Shown: piece by piece, positions 8,433 through 16,807 of the stretch
Layout of the letters: each line of letters starts with the position of its first letter
How positions within the stretch are numbered: the first letter of the stretch is position 1
Assembly (NCBI GenBank): GCA_900112915.1
Contig: FONK01000002.1
Coordinates: 1 to 64,000, forward strand
Reading direction: 5' to 3'
From: Peptostreptococcaceae bacterium pGA-8
Lineage (GTDB): Bacteria > Bacillota > Clostridia > Peptostreptococcales > Anaerovoracaceae
Length of the DNA: 64,000 bases
Notes under the pieces: model-generated
Told to the model about the DNA's origin: nothing
Seen by the model: only the letters and a program-made list of their open reading frames with translations
The model's database searches: none
Translations under genes and position numbers: made by a program

Positions 8433-8795
8433 CTAAATATTTTGCCAGAGCTGCATTCTTCTCTTCACAAATCTTTCGTAATTCATAAGTCCATAGGATA
8501 CTCGTTTCAGTACCTTGCTTTTGTTATTGCATCTCTCGGTATACCCATTTGTTATCTCATACCTAAATATGTTCATTATCTCATGTCGCCAATTTTCTAG
8601 AGCTTTTATGCAATCTTTAAACTCATCTATCTTGCTAACAGAGGCTTCCAGCTCCCAATTGCTGAATTTATTATTTCCATACTTTATGCAAATACCTCCA
8701 CAAACCGGACAAATAACCTTCTTCATAATATCTTCCTCCGAAATTCCTATTTCTAAAGAAGATATAACACCGTTTCGCATTGAATTTGCAAGCAT
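8433..8795 (-). pseudogene. ISL3-family transposase, internally deleted
   Basis: The 120-codon frame joins two parts of an ISL3-type transposase. A zinc-ribbon-like N-terminal piece (CPVCGGICIKYG) is fused to the characteristic C-terminal piece (W-x2-EI-x-N-x-F, then ITNGYTERCNNKSKVLKR and YGLMNYERF). In full-length members several hundred residues containing the DDE catalytic core lie between these, so the gene carries a large internal deletion and cannot be active. The reading frame stays open upstream of the first ATG to about 8825, so the ATG is not necessarily meaningful. Confidence 0.6.
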
Positions 8796-9209
8796 TTTAA
8801 GAGTTTTTACCAGCTCTTTTTGTCCATCTTATATCTTGTTTAAAACAACTTAAAACCGCCATGCATAATGAAATTTCAATGTACATAGCGGTTTTTACCA
8901 ACTCTTTTTGTCCTATAAGCCCCAACGGATATTATAGAACCAATAAAAAAAGGCAAGTCTCCGAGCTAGTCAAAACCAGCATAAGTAAGGAACAACTACC
9001 TTTCAATATAGTAGATGATACTACTTCAAGTAGCAAAAGTCAAGAGTTTTCTTTTTCCAAAGATGAGGAGTTTTCTAGGATTGTCACATATGTTTGACAA
9101 TCCTAGACTTGACACCATCCGGAATGAGTTAGACCTATACAACTAAGTGAAAAAATGGTACAATATCATAAATATCGAGTTAAACAAATTTGAATTTAAG
9201 TAGGTCATA
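8796..9209. other. Non-coding stretch between IS remnant and hypothetical gene
   Basis: It contains the two copies of the 23-base motif described for the IS remnant and a perfect 13-bp inverted repeat at 9074-9107 (TCTAGGATTGTCA / TGACAATCCTAGA, 8-base loop). A 78-codon plus-strand frame at 8861-9097 ends inside that inverted repeat, overlaps the transposase-derived DNA and has no recognisable homology; I do not call it a gene. Confidence 0.5.
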
Positions 9210-9701
9210 ATGAAAACTTATGAGTTGTATCCATGGAAAATAAGAGTTGATAAAGAAAAAAGTAAATATTACTATTTGGAACATGATCTGTCTGAGAATA
9301 AGGCGATTAATGATAGTTTTTTCGAAATTTTGGACAAATCAACATCAAATTTCCTTTTAGAGTTTGGTATTAAAAAGGATAAGATAAAAGTGAAAATAAT
9401 GCCAGCTTTTCAAGGTGCTGATGAAGCCTGCTATATTGTAGAGTTCATGTTTTGTGGGGAAATCTATGAAATTCCTTCTGATCAATGGGATTTTTATTTT
9501 ACACAGATTGATGACGGGGAGCCTATTTTTAGAGTTGATGAAAGCACACCTAAAAAAGTACTTGTAAGTGAAGGGCTAAACTCATATCAACAAGAAGATA
9601 AAATGGGCGTTTATAGGTTTAGTCCAGGAGCCGCCTATGATGAAAATCTTAAAAACTGGAACTCAGGATATATCTATTGCAAGGCGATTTTTAAAATTTG
9701 A
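9210..9701 (+). CDS. Hypothetical protein, 163 residues
   Basis: I do not recognise a family. The protein is soluble, acidic and rich in aromatics, with no signal peptide or membrane segment. It starts MKTYELYPWKIRVDKEKSKYY in two overlapping pieces, and the middle has a GADEACYIVEFMF strand-like block. The ATG at 9210 is preceded by a weak AAGTAGG. It stands alone between an IS remnant and a recombinase remnant. Size, composition and position in an island with SMI1/KNR4 and DUF1877 genes would fit an orphan immunity-type protein, but that is speculation from context only. Confidence 0.55.
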   Translation: MKTYELYPWKIRVDKEKSKYYYLEHDLSENKAINDSFFEILDKSTSNFLLEFGIKKDKIKVKIMPAFQGADEACYIVEFMFCGEIYEIPSDQWDFYFTQIDDGEPIFRVDESTPKKVLVSEGLNSYQQEDKMGVYRFSPGAAYDENLKNWNSGYIYCKAIFKI

Positions 9702-9803
9702 GTTTATGTTCTAAATAGAGCCGGGGGTGAAAAAATCTCTGTAAATTAAACAATGCAAGCCTTAAAACGCATTCCACCACTTAATAAAACAAAAACAGTT
9801 AAT

Positions 9804-9837
9804 GCGATTAGAAAGTAAAAAATCTAATCGCTTTTTT
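9804..9837 (+). terminator. Rho-independent terminator
   Basis: A perfect 9-bp stem GCGATTAGA / TCTAATCGC (9804-9812, 9823-9831) is followed by TTTTTT. It lies about 100 bases after the hypothetical gene that ends at 9701. Confidence 0.85.
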
Positions 9838-9891
9838 AATAAAATAGGGTTTACTTAGAGAACTTCCAAAGAATATAAGTAAAATATATAC

Positions 9892-10266
9892 TTGAAAATT
9901 TTACTTAAAACAGTTATGCTTGAGGAACAGGTTTTAGCCCTTATTAAAGAAAGATATGGCGAGGCTAAATCTGAGCAAAAAGATAAGACAAGCATTAAAG
10001 ATTTGGAAAAACAAGTCGCAAGGCTTGAAGCTAAAAAGACTTCAGACTTTGAAAAATACAAACTCGGAAAGATAACAAAGCTCAAATTCATAGAAAGTAA
10101 AAAGAGCATCGACAAGGAACTTGAAAGCCTATCGGAAAGAATAGATGAACTTTCTAAGCAAGATGAGGTTGTCAAGGGTAACGAGCTTACAAGGGAGTTA
10201 ATGGAAAAGTACATCGACTCTGTTCTATGTGAGGGAAGCATCGTTCAGAAAATTATATGGAAATAG
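9892..10266 (+). pseudogene. Large serine recombinase, C-terminal remnant
   Basis: About 115 codons match only the C-terminal end of large serine recombinases (Tn/ICE type). There is a coiled-coil segment rich in Lys/Glu (DLEKQVARLEAKK) and then the terminal ELTRELMEKYIDSV...IVQKIIW block that closes such proteins. The N-terminal resolvase domain with the catalytic serine and the zinc ribbon are absent, and the upstream DNA in this frame is broken by stops. It is a fossil of an integrated element; similar cargo remnants follow. Confidence 0.7.
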
Positions 10267-10349
10267 ACGCAAGAGGGAGTGAGAAATCACTCTCTTTTAG
10301 CATGATTCAATTGTTTATACACATCTTTGGGTTTGAACAAAATTATAAA

Positions 10350-10453
10350 ACTCGAAATAAAAAGGCGGAAATCCACCTGATTTTTTTATCTATTATTGAA
10401 TGGTTTACCGATTTATGATAAAATAAACTCGAAATAAAAAGGTGGAAATCCAC
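10350..10453 (+). repeat. 27-bp direct repeat pair upstream of the DUF4143 ATPase
   Basis: Two copies (10350-10376 and 10427-10453) begin ACTCGAAATAAAAAGG and end GGAAATCCAC, with a single C/T difference, 77 bases apart. Each copy has a small inverted repeat at its 3' end (GTGGA/TCCAC type). The second copy ends 26 bases before the ATPase start codon, so it lies in the promoter or leader of that gene. Confidence 0.8.
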
Positions 10454-10479
10454 TTAAATTATTCTTGTGAGGTAGTTAT

Positions 10480-11775
10480 ATGATAATTAAACGAGATTAT
10501 TATCTAAAGAAAATTATAGATAAAAGAGAAAATGGTAGGATAAAGATTATTACAGGTATAAGAAGATGTGGGAAATCATACCTGTTATTTAATTTGTATC
10601 AAGAGTACTTATTATCTAAAGGAGTTAAAGAAAATCAAATTATATCCATTGCACTTGATGAAATAGATAATCTTGAATATAGAAATCCATTCAGATTGAA
10701 CGAATATATCAAGGAAAAAACTAAAAACAGAAATACAAAATACTATATTTTCATTGATGAAATTCAATTATCTATAGCAGTAAGTAATCCTTATGTGGAT
10801 AGTAAAGAAGAAAATGTAACTTTTGTCGATGTGCTTCTGGGACTTATGAAGCGTAGCAATTTAGACATTTATGTAACCGGCAGTAACTCTAAAATGCTTT
10901 CATCTGATGTGCTTACACAGTTTAGAGATCGTGGTGATGAGATACATGTAAATCCTCTGTCATTTGCAGAAGTTTACGACTTGTATGAAAACAAAGAGTT
11001 GGCTTTTGAGCATTATACCGTATATGGAGGTATGCCATATATCTATAGTCTGAAAAGCGATGAGGAACAGAATCAATACTTGAAGGACTTATTTCAAGAA
11101 ACATATATAAAGGATATTCTTGAAAGGAATAACATACAAAATGAGAAGGAGATACTTGAATTACTACTTGACTTCACATCTTCCGCCATTGGCTCATTAA
11201 CTAATCCAACTAAACTTTCAAGAAGATTTTTGTCAGAGAAGCAGATAAAAATATCTTCCAACACAATTTCCAAATATCTTAGTTTTTTTGAGGAGGCATA
11301 TGTTATATACCATGCCAACAGATATGATGTTAAGGGTTCAAGATATTTCTCGACACCACTAAAATACTATTTTGCGGATATAGGTCTTAGAAATGCAAGA
11401 TTAAATTTTAGGCAAGTAGAAGATACACATATTATGGAAAACATCATCTATAACGACTTGCTTCGTAGGGGATACAATATAGATGTCGGTGTGGTAGAAC
11501 ACGATTTTAAGAAAGACGGAAACAGAAGAAAGGTTCAGCTTGAGGTTGATTTTGTTATAAACAAAGGGCATCAAAGGTACTATATACAATCAGCTTTGAA
11601 TGTAGACAGTACAGAGAAAAGAGAGCAAGAAACGGCATCACTTAAGAAAATAGATGATTCATTTAAGAAGATTGTGATTGTAAGGAAGCACATGATTCCT
11701 AAACACGATAATGATGGTATTTTATACATTGGAGTAGAGGATTTTTTGCTTAATGAATCAATCATAGATTTATAA
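10480..11775 (+). CDS. AAA_14/DUF4143 ATPase
   Basis: A 431-residue protein of the archaeal-type AAA_14 plus DUF4143 family. Walker A is GIRRCGKS (about residues 26-33), Walker B is YYIFIDEIQ (near 90), and there is a central sensor-like VTGSNSKML. A C-terminal DUF4143 part contains a PD-(D/E)xK-like QLEVDFVINKG...YYIQSAL segment. These proteins are common and patchily distributed in anaerobes, often in variable islands, and their function is not established. The ATG at 10480 follows a GAGGTAG site. The gene is intact, unlike most neighbours. A 27-bp direct repeat lies just upstream. Confidence 0.85.
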   Translation: MIIKRDYYLKKIIDKRENGRIKIITGIRRCGKSYLLFNLYQEYLLSKGVKENQIISIALDEIDNLEYRNPFRLNEYIKEKTKNRNTKYYIFIDEIQLSIAVSNPYVDSKEENVTFVDVLLGLMKRSNLDIYVTGSNSKMLSSDVLTQFRDRGDEIHVNPLSFAEVYDLYENKELAFEHYTVYGGMPYIYSLKSDEEQNQYLKDLFQETYIKDILERNNIQNEKEILELLLDFTSSAIGSLTNPTKLSRRFLSEKQIKISSNTISKYLSFFEEAYVIYHANRYDVKGSRYFSTPLKYYFADIGLRNARLNFRQVEDTHIMENIIYNDLLRRGYNIDVGVVEHDFKKDGNRRKVQLEVDFVINKGHQRYYIQSALNVDSTEKREQETASLKKIDDSFKKIVIVRKHMIPKHDNDGILYIGVEDFLLNESIIDL

Positions 11776-11795
11776 AAATATTTTGTGTCATTCGC

Positions 11796-12278
11796 TTGAC
11801 ACGAGAGGGGCCAGGGCAACTGTCGTTTAGTCTTTCAAAGTATACCAAAAGTTGGATTGGAACAGATTTTTCTGAACAAATGATTCTGGAAGCAAGGAAG
11901 CGTGGAGAATACGAAAACCTTACATTTAAAATAGCCGATGCAACATCATTATCTTTTGCAGCTGAAAATTTTGATTGTGTGGTAATCGCTAATGCGCTTC
12001 ATGTTATGCCTAAGCCATATAAGGCAATGAAAGAAATATATAGGGTATTAAAACCCAATGGTATTTTGTTTGCTCCTACTTTTCTATGGAAAGAGGGAAA
12101 GCGAAGGAAAATTATAAAAAAGATGATGTCTATTTTGGGATTTAAGATGTATCAAGAATGGGATAAAAAACAATTTGAAGATTTTATTGAGAAATATGGA
12201 TTTTCAGTAATTGAAATGAAATTGGTACATGGAGGGCTTGCACCAGTTGGTGTAATAATTGCCAAAAGAGTAGTATAA
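11796..12278 (+). pseudogene. Class I SAM-dependent methyltransferase, 5'-truncated
   Basis: The 160 codons begin inside SAM-binding motif I: GPGQLSFSLSKY, which would normally be preceded by a VLELACG-type strand. They continue with motif II-like WIGTDFSEQMI, the IADATSLSF acidic loop, VVIANALHV and the EIYRVLKPNGILF block. About 40-50 N-terminal residues are missing and replaced by unrelated DNA, so the encoded protein should not bind SAM properly. The break lies just after a small inverted repeat (GTGTCA/TGACAC, 11785-11802) that follows the ATPase gene. Confidence 0.75.
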
Positions 12279-12332
12279 CAGATTTTGTTATTGTGAATAA
12301 AAAATTCATCCAAAAGGTTATCAAAGTAGTAA

Positions 12333-12536
12333 ATGCATATATTTTCACTTATCGATGAGGGCTTTGTATATAATCCAAAGAAGATAATAAAAATTATAGT
12401 GGCAAATGAAGATGATTTAAAAATCTTAATTATAAAAGGTTTTGTAATCCTCCTTGAAAAAGGGATTATTGTAATTACCCATTGGAAGATAAATAACTTT
12501 ATTAGAAAAGACAGATATAAGTCATACGAGTTGTGA
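12333..12536 (+). pseudogene. Phage replisome-organizer N-terminal fragment
   Basis: The 67-codon frame matches the N-terminal winged-helix region of phage and ICE replisome organizer/DnaD-like proteins. The telling parts are FVYNPKKIIKIIVANEDDLKI, read as two overlapping pieces, and the HWKINNFIRKDRY signature. Both ends of the family are missing and there is no ribosome site. This is a remnant of a prophage or conjugative element between the truncated methyltransferase and the TetR gene. Confidence 0.6.
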
Positions 12537-12586
12537 ATTTATTAGAAATATTATAGCATAAATCGGCTGTTTTGGATAGAGGGTAC

Positions 12587-12638
12587 TTGACAAATATTGA
12601 ATTAATGTTTATTATTAAATAGAAATTCAATATTGAAT
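12587..12638 (+). promoter_or_regulatory. tetR promoter with palindromic operator
   Basis: TTGACA (12587-12592) and TATTAT (12610-12615) are separated by 17 bases. Just downstream lies a perfect 14-bp palindrome ATTCAATATTGAAT (12625-12638), centred at about +10. The same TTCAA-NN-TTGAA core recurs before the ABC genes (13339-13350), so this is the probable autoregulatory operator of the TetR protein. Confidence 0.78.
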
Positions 12639-12653
12639 AGAAAGAGGTGCATT

Positions 12654-13226
12654 ATGGCACAAGTATTAAAAGAAGAGGTGAGAAATAGGATACTCGTTGT
12701 GGCGGAAAAAGTGTTTTATGAAAAGGATTATAGAGGAGCAAAGCTGACAGATATAGCAGAGGAGGCAAATATTCCCGTTGCCTTAATCTATACATATTTC
12801 AAAAATAAGGAAGTTTTGTTTGATGCGGTAATAGGATCGGTATATATCAATTTTGAATCCGCTTTTAATGATGAAGAATCCTTAGAAAAAGGGTCTGCTT
12901 CTGAGAGATTTGATGAAGTGGGCGAGAACTATATCCATGAGCTGTTAAAGGAGCGTAAGAAGTTAATTATTTTAATGGATAAAAGTTCAGGTACAAAACA
13001 CGAAAAAGCTAAACAGAAACTTATTTCACAAATGCAGGTTCATATTGAAGTGAGCTTGAAAAGGCAATCGGAAAGACAATATGATCCGATGCTTGCTCAT
13101 ATCTTAGCGAATAATTTTACAGAGGGTCTGCTTGAGATAGCAAGACATTATCAAAATGAAAAGTGGGCGAAAGAAATGTTGAAACTGATAGCGAAATGTT
13201 ATTACAAGGGAGTAGAATCCTTATAA
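12654..13226 (+). CDS. TetR/AcrR-family regulator of the transport cassette
   Basis: A ~190-residue TetR-type repressor. The N-terminal helix-turn-helix spans about residues 10-55 (KLTDIAEEANIPVALIYTYF and NKEVLFDAVIGSVY). The rest is the helical ligand-binding and dimerisation region. I choose the ATG at 12654, which follows an AAGAGGTG site; an in-frame ATG at 12633 has none. It reads in the same direction as the transporter genes that begin 138 bases downstream. Matching palindromes sit in front of both units, so it very likely represses itself and the transporters. The inducer is unknown. Confidence 0.88.
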   Translation: MAQVLKEEVRNRILVVAEKVFYEKDYRGAKLTDIAEEANIPVALIYTYFKNKEVLFDAVIGSVYINFESAFNDEESLEKGSASERFDEVGENYIHELLKERKKLIILMDKSSGTKHEKAKQKLISQMQVHIEVSLKRQSERQYDPMLAHILANNFTEGLLEIARHYQNEKWAKEMLKLIAKCYYKGVESL

Positions 13227-13262
13227 CATAATGAGAGGATACATTCTACAACTTATAGATAG

Positions 13263-13350
13263 TTGACTCAAAAAATAGACTTTGCATAATAGCGAAGTCT
13301 TACTTTAAACCTTAATACTGAATTAAAATTCAATATTATTCAATTTTGAA
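13263..13350 (+). promoter_or_regulatory. Promoter and operators of the ABC/ECF transport operon
   Basis: TTGACT (13263-13268) and CATAAT (13285-13290) are 16 bases apart. Downstream are two palindromes: TGAATTAAAATTCA (13319-13332) and TTCAATTTTGAA (13339-13350). The second shares the TTCAA-NN-TTGAA pattern of the tetR operator and overlaps the ribosome site. A hairpin GACTTTGC/GCGAAGTC lies at 13278-13299. Confidence 0.7.
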
Positions 13351-13363
13351 AGGAGAGTTGTTT

Positions 13364-15103
13364 ATGACAGAAAAAGAGTTAAGGGGAAAAGCGGTAGGTA
13401 ATAATTTGAAGTCAAATATATTACTTACTTTGAAAATACTGTTTGATTTAATACCGCAGGTATTACTTGTTTATGTAATCAGTTCCTTGATTACACAGAA
13501 TACAGAAACGGGAAAACTGAAGTATATTTTTTTCGCTATGCTTACATCATTTGTTCTAAAAGGCGTGTTTTATTATTTTTCTACCAAGATTGCTCATGAA
13601 AAGGCTTACGAAAAACTGACAGAACTCAGACTCTCTATCGTAGAACACTTAAAAAAATTAAGTTTAGGGTTTTTCAAAGAACACAATACAGGCGAACTTA
13701 CCAATATTATGCAGCATGATGTGGAGCAAGTGGAAGTATACCTTGCTCATGGTCTTCCTGAAATAATGGCAGTTACGCTTCTGCCTACCATTATTTTCAC
13801 AGCTATGATTTTTGTAGACTGGCGTCTTGCTCTTGGAATGATTGCCGGAGTTCCACTCATGTATTTGGTAAAAGTTCTTTCACAGAAAACAATGAATAAG
13901 AACTTTGCTATTTACTTTAACCATGAAAACAAGATGAGAGAAGAGCTAATGGAATATGTAAAAAATATCTCTGTGATTAAGGCTTTTGCTAAAGAAGAGG
14001 AGATTAGCGAAAGAACATTAAAGACAGCAAGGGAATATGTTTATTGGGTGAAAAAGAGCATGGGAGCAATTACAATTCCAATGGGACTCATTGACATATT
14101 TATGGAAATTGGAGTAGTTATTGTCATGATTTTGGGAAGTATATTTCTTTACTATGGAAATATTACAACACCTAATTTTATACTTGCCATTATTTTATCG
14201 TCTGCTTTTACTGCATCTATAAGTAAGACTGCTACATTGCAACATTTTTCTATTGTGTTTAAGGAAGCTCTAAAGGCGATTGGAAAAGTTTTAACAGTTC
14301 CGCTTCCAAGCAAAAAGACAGAACAGGATTTAGACTTTGGAAATATAGAGTTTAAAGATGTGAATTTTGCATACGGAAAAGATAGCTTTGAGCTTAAAAA
14401 TATCAACTTGATTTTTAAGAAAAATAGCTTAAATGCTTTTGTGGGAGCAAGCGGTTGTGGGAAAAGTACCGTATCTAATTTGCTTATGGGATTTTGGGAT
14501 GCAGATGAAGGACAAATACTGATAAATGGAAAAGACATAAAAGAATATAGTCAAGAAAACATCTCAATGCTGATTGGTAGTGTCGGGCAAGAAGTTATCC
14601 TTTTTGATTTAAGCATTTTTGAAAATATAGCAATTGGAAAATTAAATGCAACAAAAGAAGAAGTAATAGAAGCAGCTAAAAAAGCAAGATGCCATGATTT
14701 TATTTCAGCATTGCCAAATCAATATGAAACACGAGTAGGTGAAATGGGAGTTAAGTTATCCGGTGGAGAAAAACAAAGAATCTCCATTGCGAGAATGATA
14801 CTTAAAAATGCACCGATTTTAATATTAGATGAAGCAATGGCAGCTGTTGATAGTGAAAATGAAAGACTAATCGGCGAAGCAATTGACGATTTAAGCAAGG
14901 ATAAAACCATCATTACAATTGCTCATCATCTAAATACGATTAGAGATTCAGACCAAATTATAGTTATGGATAAGGGTGTTGTTCTTGATGCAGGAAGCCA
15001 TGAAGAGCTGATGAAAAGATGTGATTTTTATAAGGATATGGTTGAAGCACAGAACAAGGTAGATAGATGGAATTTGAAAGAGGTGGTAACAGAAAATGTT
15101 TAG
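13364..15103 (+). CDS. ABC transporter half-molecule 1 (membrane + ATPase)
   Basis: About 579 residues: a six-helix ABC type 1 membrane domain (residues ~20-310) followed by an ATPase domain. The ATPase has Walker A GASGCGKST, signature LSGGEKQRISIARM and Walker B ILILDEAMAAVD. The ATG at 13364 follows AAAGGAGAG; an upstream TTG (13346) is less likely. The stop overlaps the start of the next half-transporter by 8 bases, so the two most likely form a heterodimer. The pair resembles YbtP/YbtQ and IrtA/IrtB-like proteins, which are exporter-fold importers of metal chelates. That resemblance and the linked ECF genes make import possible, but direction cannot be settled from sequence. Confidence 0.9.
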   Translation: MTEKELRGKAVGNNLKSNILLTLKILFDLIPQVLLVYVISSLITQNTETGKLKYIFFAMLTSFVLKGVFYYFSTKIAHEKAYEKLTELRLSIVEHLKKLSLGFFKEHNTGELTNIMQHDVEQVEVYLAHGLPEIMAVTLLPTIIFTAMIFVDWRLALGMIAGVPLMYLVKVLSQKTMNKNFAIYFNHENKMREELMEYVKNISVIKAFAKEEEISERTLKTAREYVYWVKKSMGAITIPMGLIDIFMEIGVVIVMILGSIFLYYGNITTPNFILAIILSSAFTASISKTATLQHFSIVFKEALKAIGKVLTVPLPSKKTEQDLDFGNIEFKDVNFAYGKDSFELKNINLIFKKNSLNAFVGASGCGKSTVSNLLMGFWDADEGQILINGKDIKEYSQENISMLIGSVGQEVILFDLSIFENIAIGKLNATKEEVIEAAKKARCHDFISALPNQYETRVGEMGVKLSGGEKQRISIARMILKNAPILILDEAMAAVDSENERLIGEAIDDLSKDKTIITIAHHLNTIRDSDQIIVMDKGVVLDAGSHEELMKRCDFYKDMVEAQNKVDRWNLKEVVTENV

Positions 15104-16805
15104 AGGAATGTTAAAACTACTTACAAAAACCGGAAAGAGAGATTTGATTATATCAAGTGTATTCTTTGCCCTTTATGGACTAAGCTCCATAGCTATGATT
15201 GTTATTGTCTTTTCTATACTATTTCAGATATTTGATGGAACAAGTATAGAGAGTCTATATAAATATTTTATTGCGGTTGCACTCCTTGTTGTATTCAAAG
15301 GCATCTGTAATATGGTTGCAGATATGAAAAAGCATAGTGCTGGTTTTGATATTGTTCAGCAAATCAGAGAACGCATGATTATTAAATTAAAGAAATTCAG
15401 TTTGGGATTTTATACCAATGAAAGACTGGGAGAGATCAATACAATTTTACACAAAGATGTTGATAATATGTCCCTTGTTGTAGGACACATGTGGTCGAGA
15501 ATGTTTGGTGATTTTTTGATAGGTGCAGTCGTATTTGTTGGTCTTGAAAGTATTGATTTCAAACTTTCTATTATTATGGCTGTATCTGTTCCGATTGCAC
15601 TTATCTTTCTATATCTGACAATTAAGCAATCTGAAAAAATAGAAAATCAGAACAACTCAGCACTTCTTGATATGGTTAGCTTATTTGTTGAATATGTTAG
15701 AGGAATACCTGTACTAAAGAGTTTTTCAAACAATAAGAGCTTGGAGAATGAGCTTATGAATAAGACAAAGAAGTTTGGAGAAACAAGTAAATCAGCTTCA
15801 AGATTTAAGGCAAAACAATTATCTATATTTGGGTTTTTACTGGATATTGGATATTTGGTTCTTTTAATTGCAGGAGCAATACTTGTTATAAAAGGAAGTC
15901 TTGATGTACTTCATTTTATTATCTTTGCGGTAATTTCAAAAGAGTTTTATAAGCCGTTCGCTTCTATGGAACAACACTATATGTATTATGTTTCGGCGGT
16001 GGACAGTTATGAAAGACTTTCAAGAATTTTATATGCAGATGTAATACCGGATAAAGTGGATGGGATTGTTCCGAAAGATAATGATATAGCTTTTGAAAAC
16101 ATAGATTTTTCTTATGAAAAAGATGAATTTAAAATGGAAAAATTGAGCTTTTCTATTGCTGAAAAAACAATGACAGCCTTAGTTGGAGAATCAGGTAGTG
16201 GAAAGACTACTATAACCAACTTACTTCTAAGATTTTATGATGTGCATAAAGGGGAAATTACACTTGGAGGAACTGATATAAGGGATATTCCTTATGATGA
16301 GCTTTTAGATCGTATCAGCATTGTTATGCAGAATGTTCAGCTGTTTGATAATACGATTGAGGAAAATATCAGAGTAGGAAAAAAAGGGGCAACAAAAGAA
16401 GAAGTCATAGAAGCTGCAAAGAAAGCAAGAATCCATGATTTCATTATGAGTTTACCAAAAGGTTATGAAACTGATATTGGCGAAAATGGAGGAATTTTAT
16501 CAGGTGGACAAAGACAAAGAATATCTATTGCAAGAGCCTTTCTGAAAGATGCACCGATTTTAATTCTTGATGAAATGACAAGTAATGTTGATCCTATAAA
16601 TGAATCTTTGATACAAGATGCTATTACAGAGCTTGCAAAGAATAGAACTGTACTTGTAGTGGCTCACCATTTAAAAACAATTCAAAAAGCTGACCAAATT
16701 CTCGTATTTCAAAAAGGAAATTTACTTGAAAAAGGAAAGCATGGGGAACTTTTAGAGAAAGATGGGTACTACAAAAAATTATGGAAAGCTCAGTATGGGG
16801 TATAA
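15096..16805 (+). CDS. ABC transporter half-molecule 2 (membrane + ATPase)
   Basis: A 569-residue partner of the preceding protein: a six-helix membrane domain, then an ATPase with Walker A GESGSGKTT, signature LSGGQRQRISIARAF and Walker B ILILDEMTSNVD. Both Walker B motifs keep the catalytic Glu, so neither half looks like a degenerate site. It overlaps the preceding gene by 8 bases and its stop is 2 bases before the next ATG, so translation is tightly coupled through the cassette. Function is the same heterodimeric transporter as above. Confidence 0.9.
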   Translation: MFRGMLKLLTKTGKRDLIISSVFFALYGLSSIAMIVIVFSILFQIFDGTSIESLYKYFIAVALLVVFKGICNMVADMKKHSAGFDIVQQIRERMIIKLKKFSLGFYTNERLGEINTILHKDVDNMSLVVGHMWSRMFGDFLIGAVVFVGLESIDFKLSIIMAVSVPIALIFLYLTIKQSEKIENQNNSALLDMVSLFVEYVRGIPVLKSFSNNKSLENELMNKTKKFGETSKSASRFKAKQLSIFGFLLDIGYLVLLIAGAILVIKGSLDVLHFIIFAVISKEFYKPFASMEQHYMYYVSAVDSYERLSRILYADVIPDKVDGIVPKDNDIAFENIDFSYEKDEFKMEKLSFSIAEKTMTALVGESGSGKTTITNLLLRFYDVHKGEITLGGTDIRDIPYDELLDRISIVMQNVQLFDNTIEENIRVGKKGATKEEVIEAAKKARIHDFIMSLPKGYETDIGENGGILSGGQRQRISIARAFLKDAPILILDEMTSNVDPINESLIQDAITELAKNRTVLVVAHHLKTIQKADQILVFQKGNLLEKGKHGELLEKDGYYKKLWKAQYGV

Positions 16806-16807
16806 CC

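Larger units (their letters stand above)
8260..8913 (-). mobile_element. Decayed ISL3-type insertion sequence remnant
   Basis: The block contains a shrunken transposase reading frame on the minus strand (8433-8795). On its downstream side is a possible terminal sequence starting GGTTCTTTGTCAACC at 8260. On its upstream side a 23-base motif is present twice with one mismatch (8803-8825 and 8891-8913). I cannot find the second terminal inverted repeat, so the limits are estimates. A strong plus-strand terminator lies inside it (8317-8359). Confidence 0.5.

Noticed and set aside
8861-9097. 78-codon plus-strand frame as a gene
   Set aside because: It crosses transposase-derived DNA, has no ribosome site, and its stop lies in an inverted repeat; no homology recognised.
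10350-10453. CRISPR array
   Set aside because: Only two repeat copies with one spacer-like gap of 50 bases, no cas genes; more likely promoter-proximal repeats.
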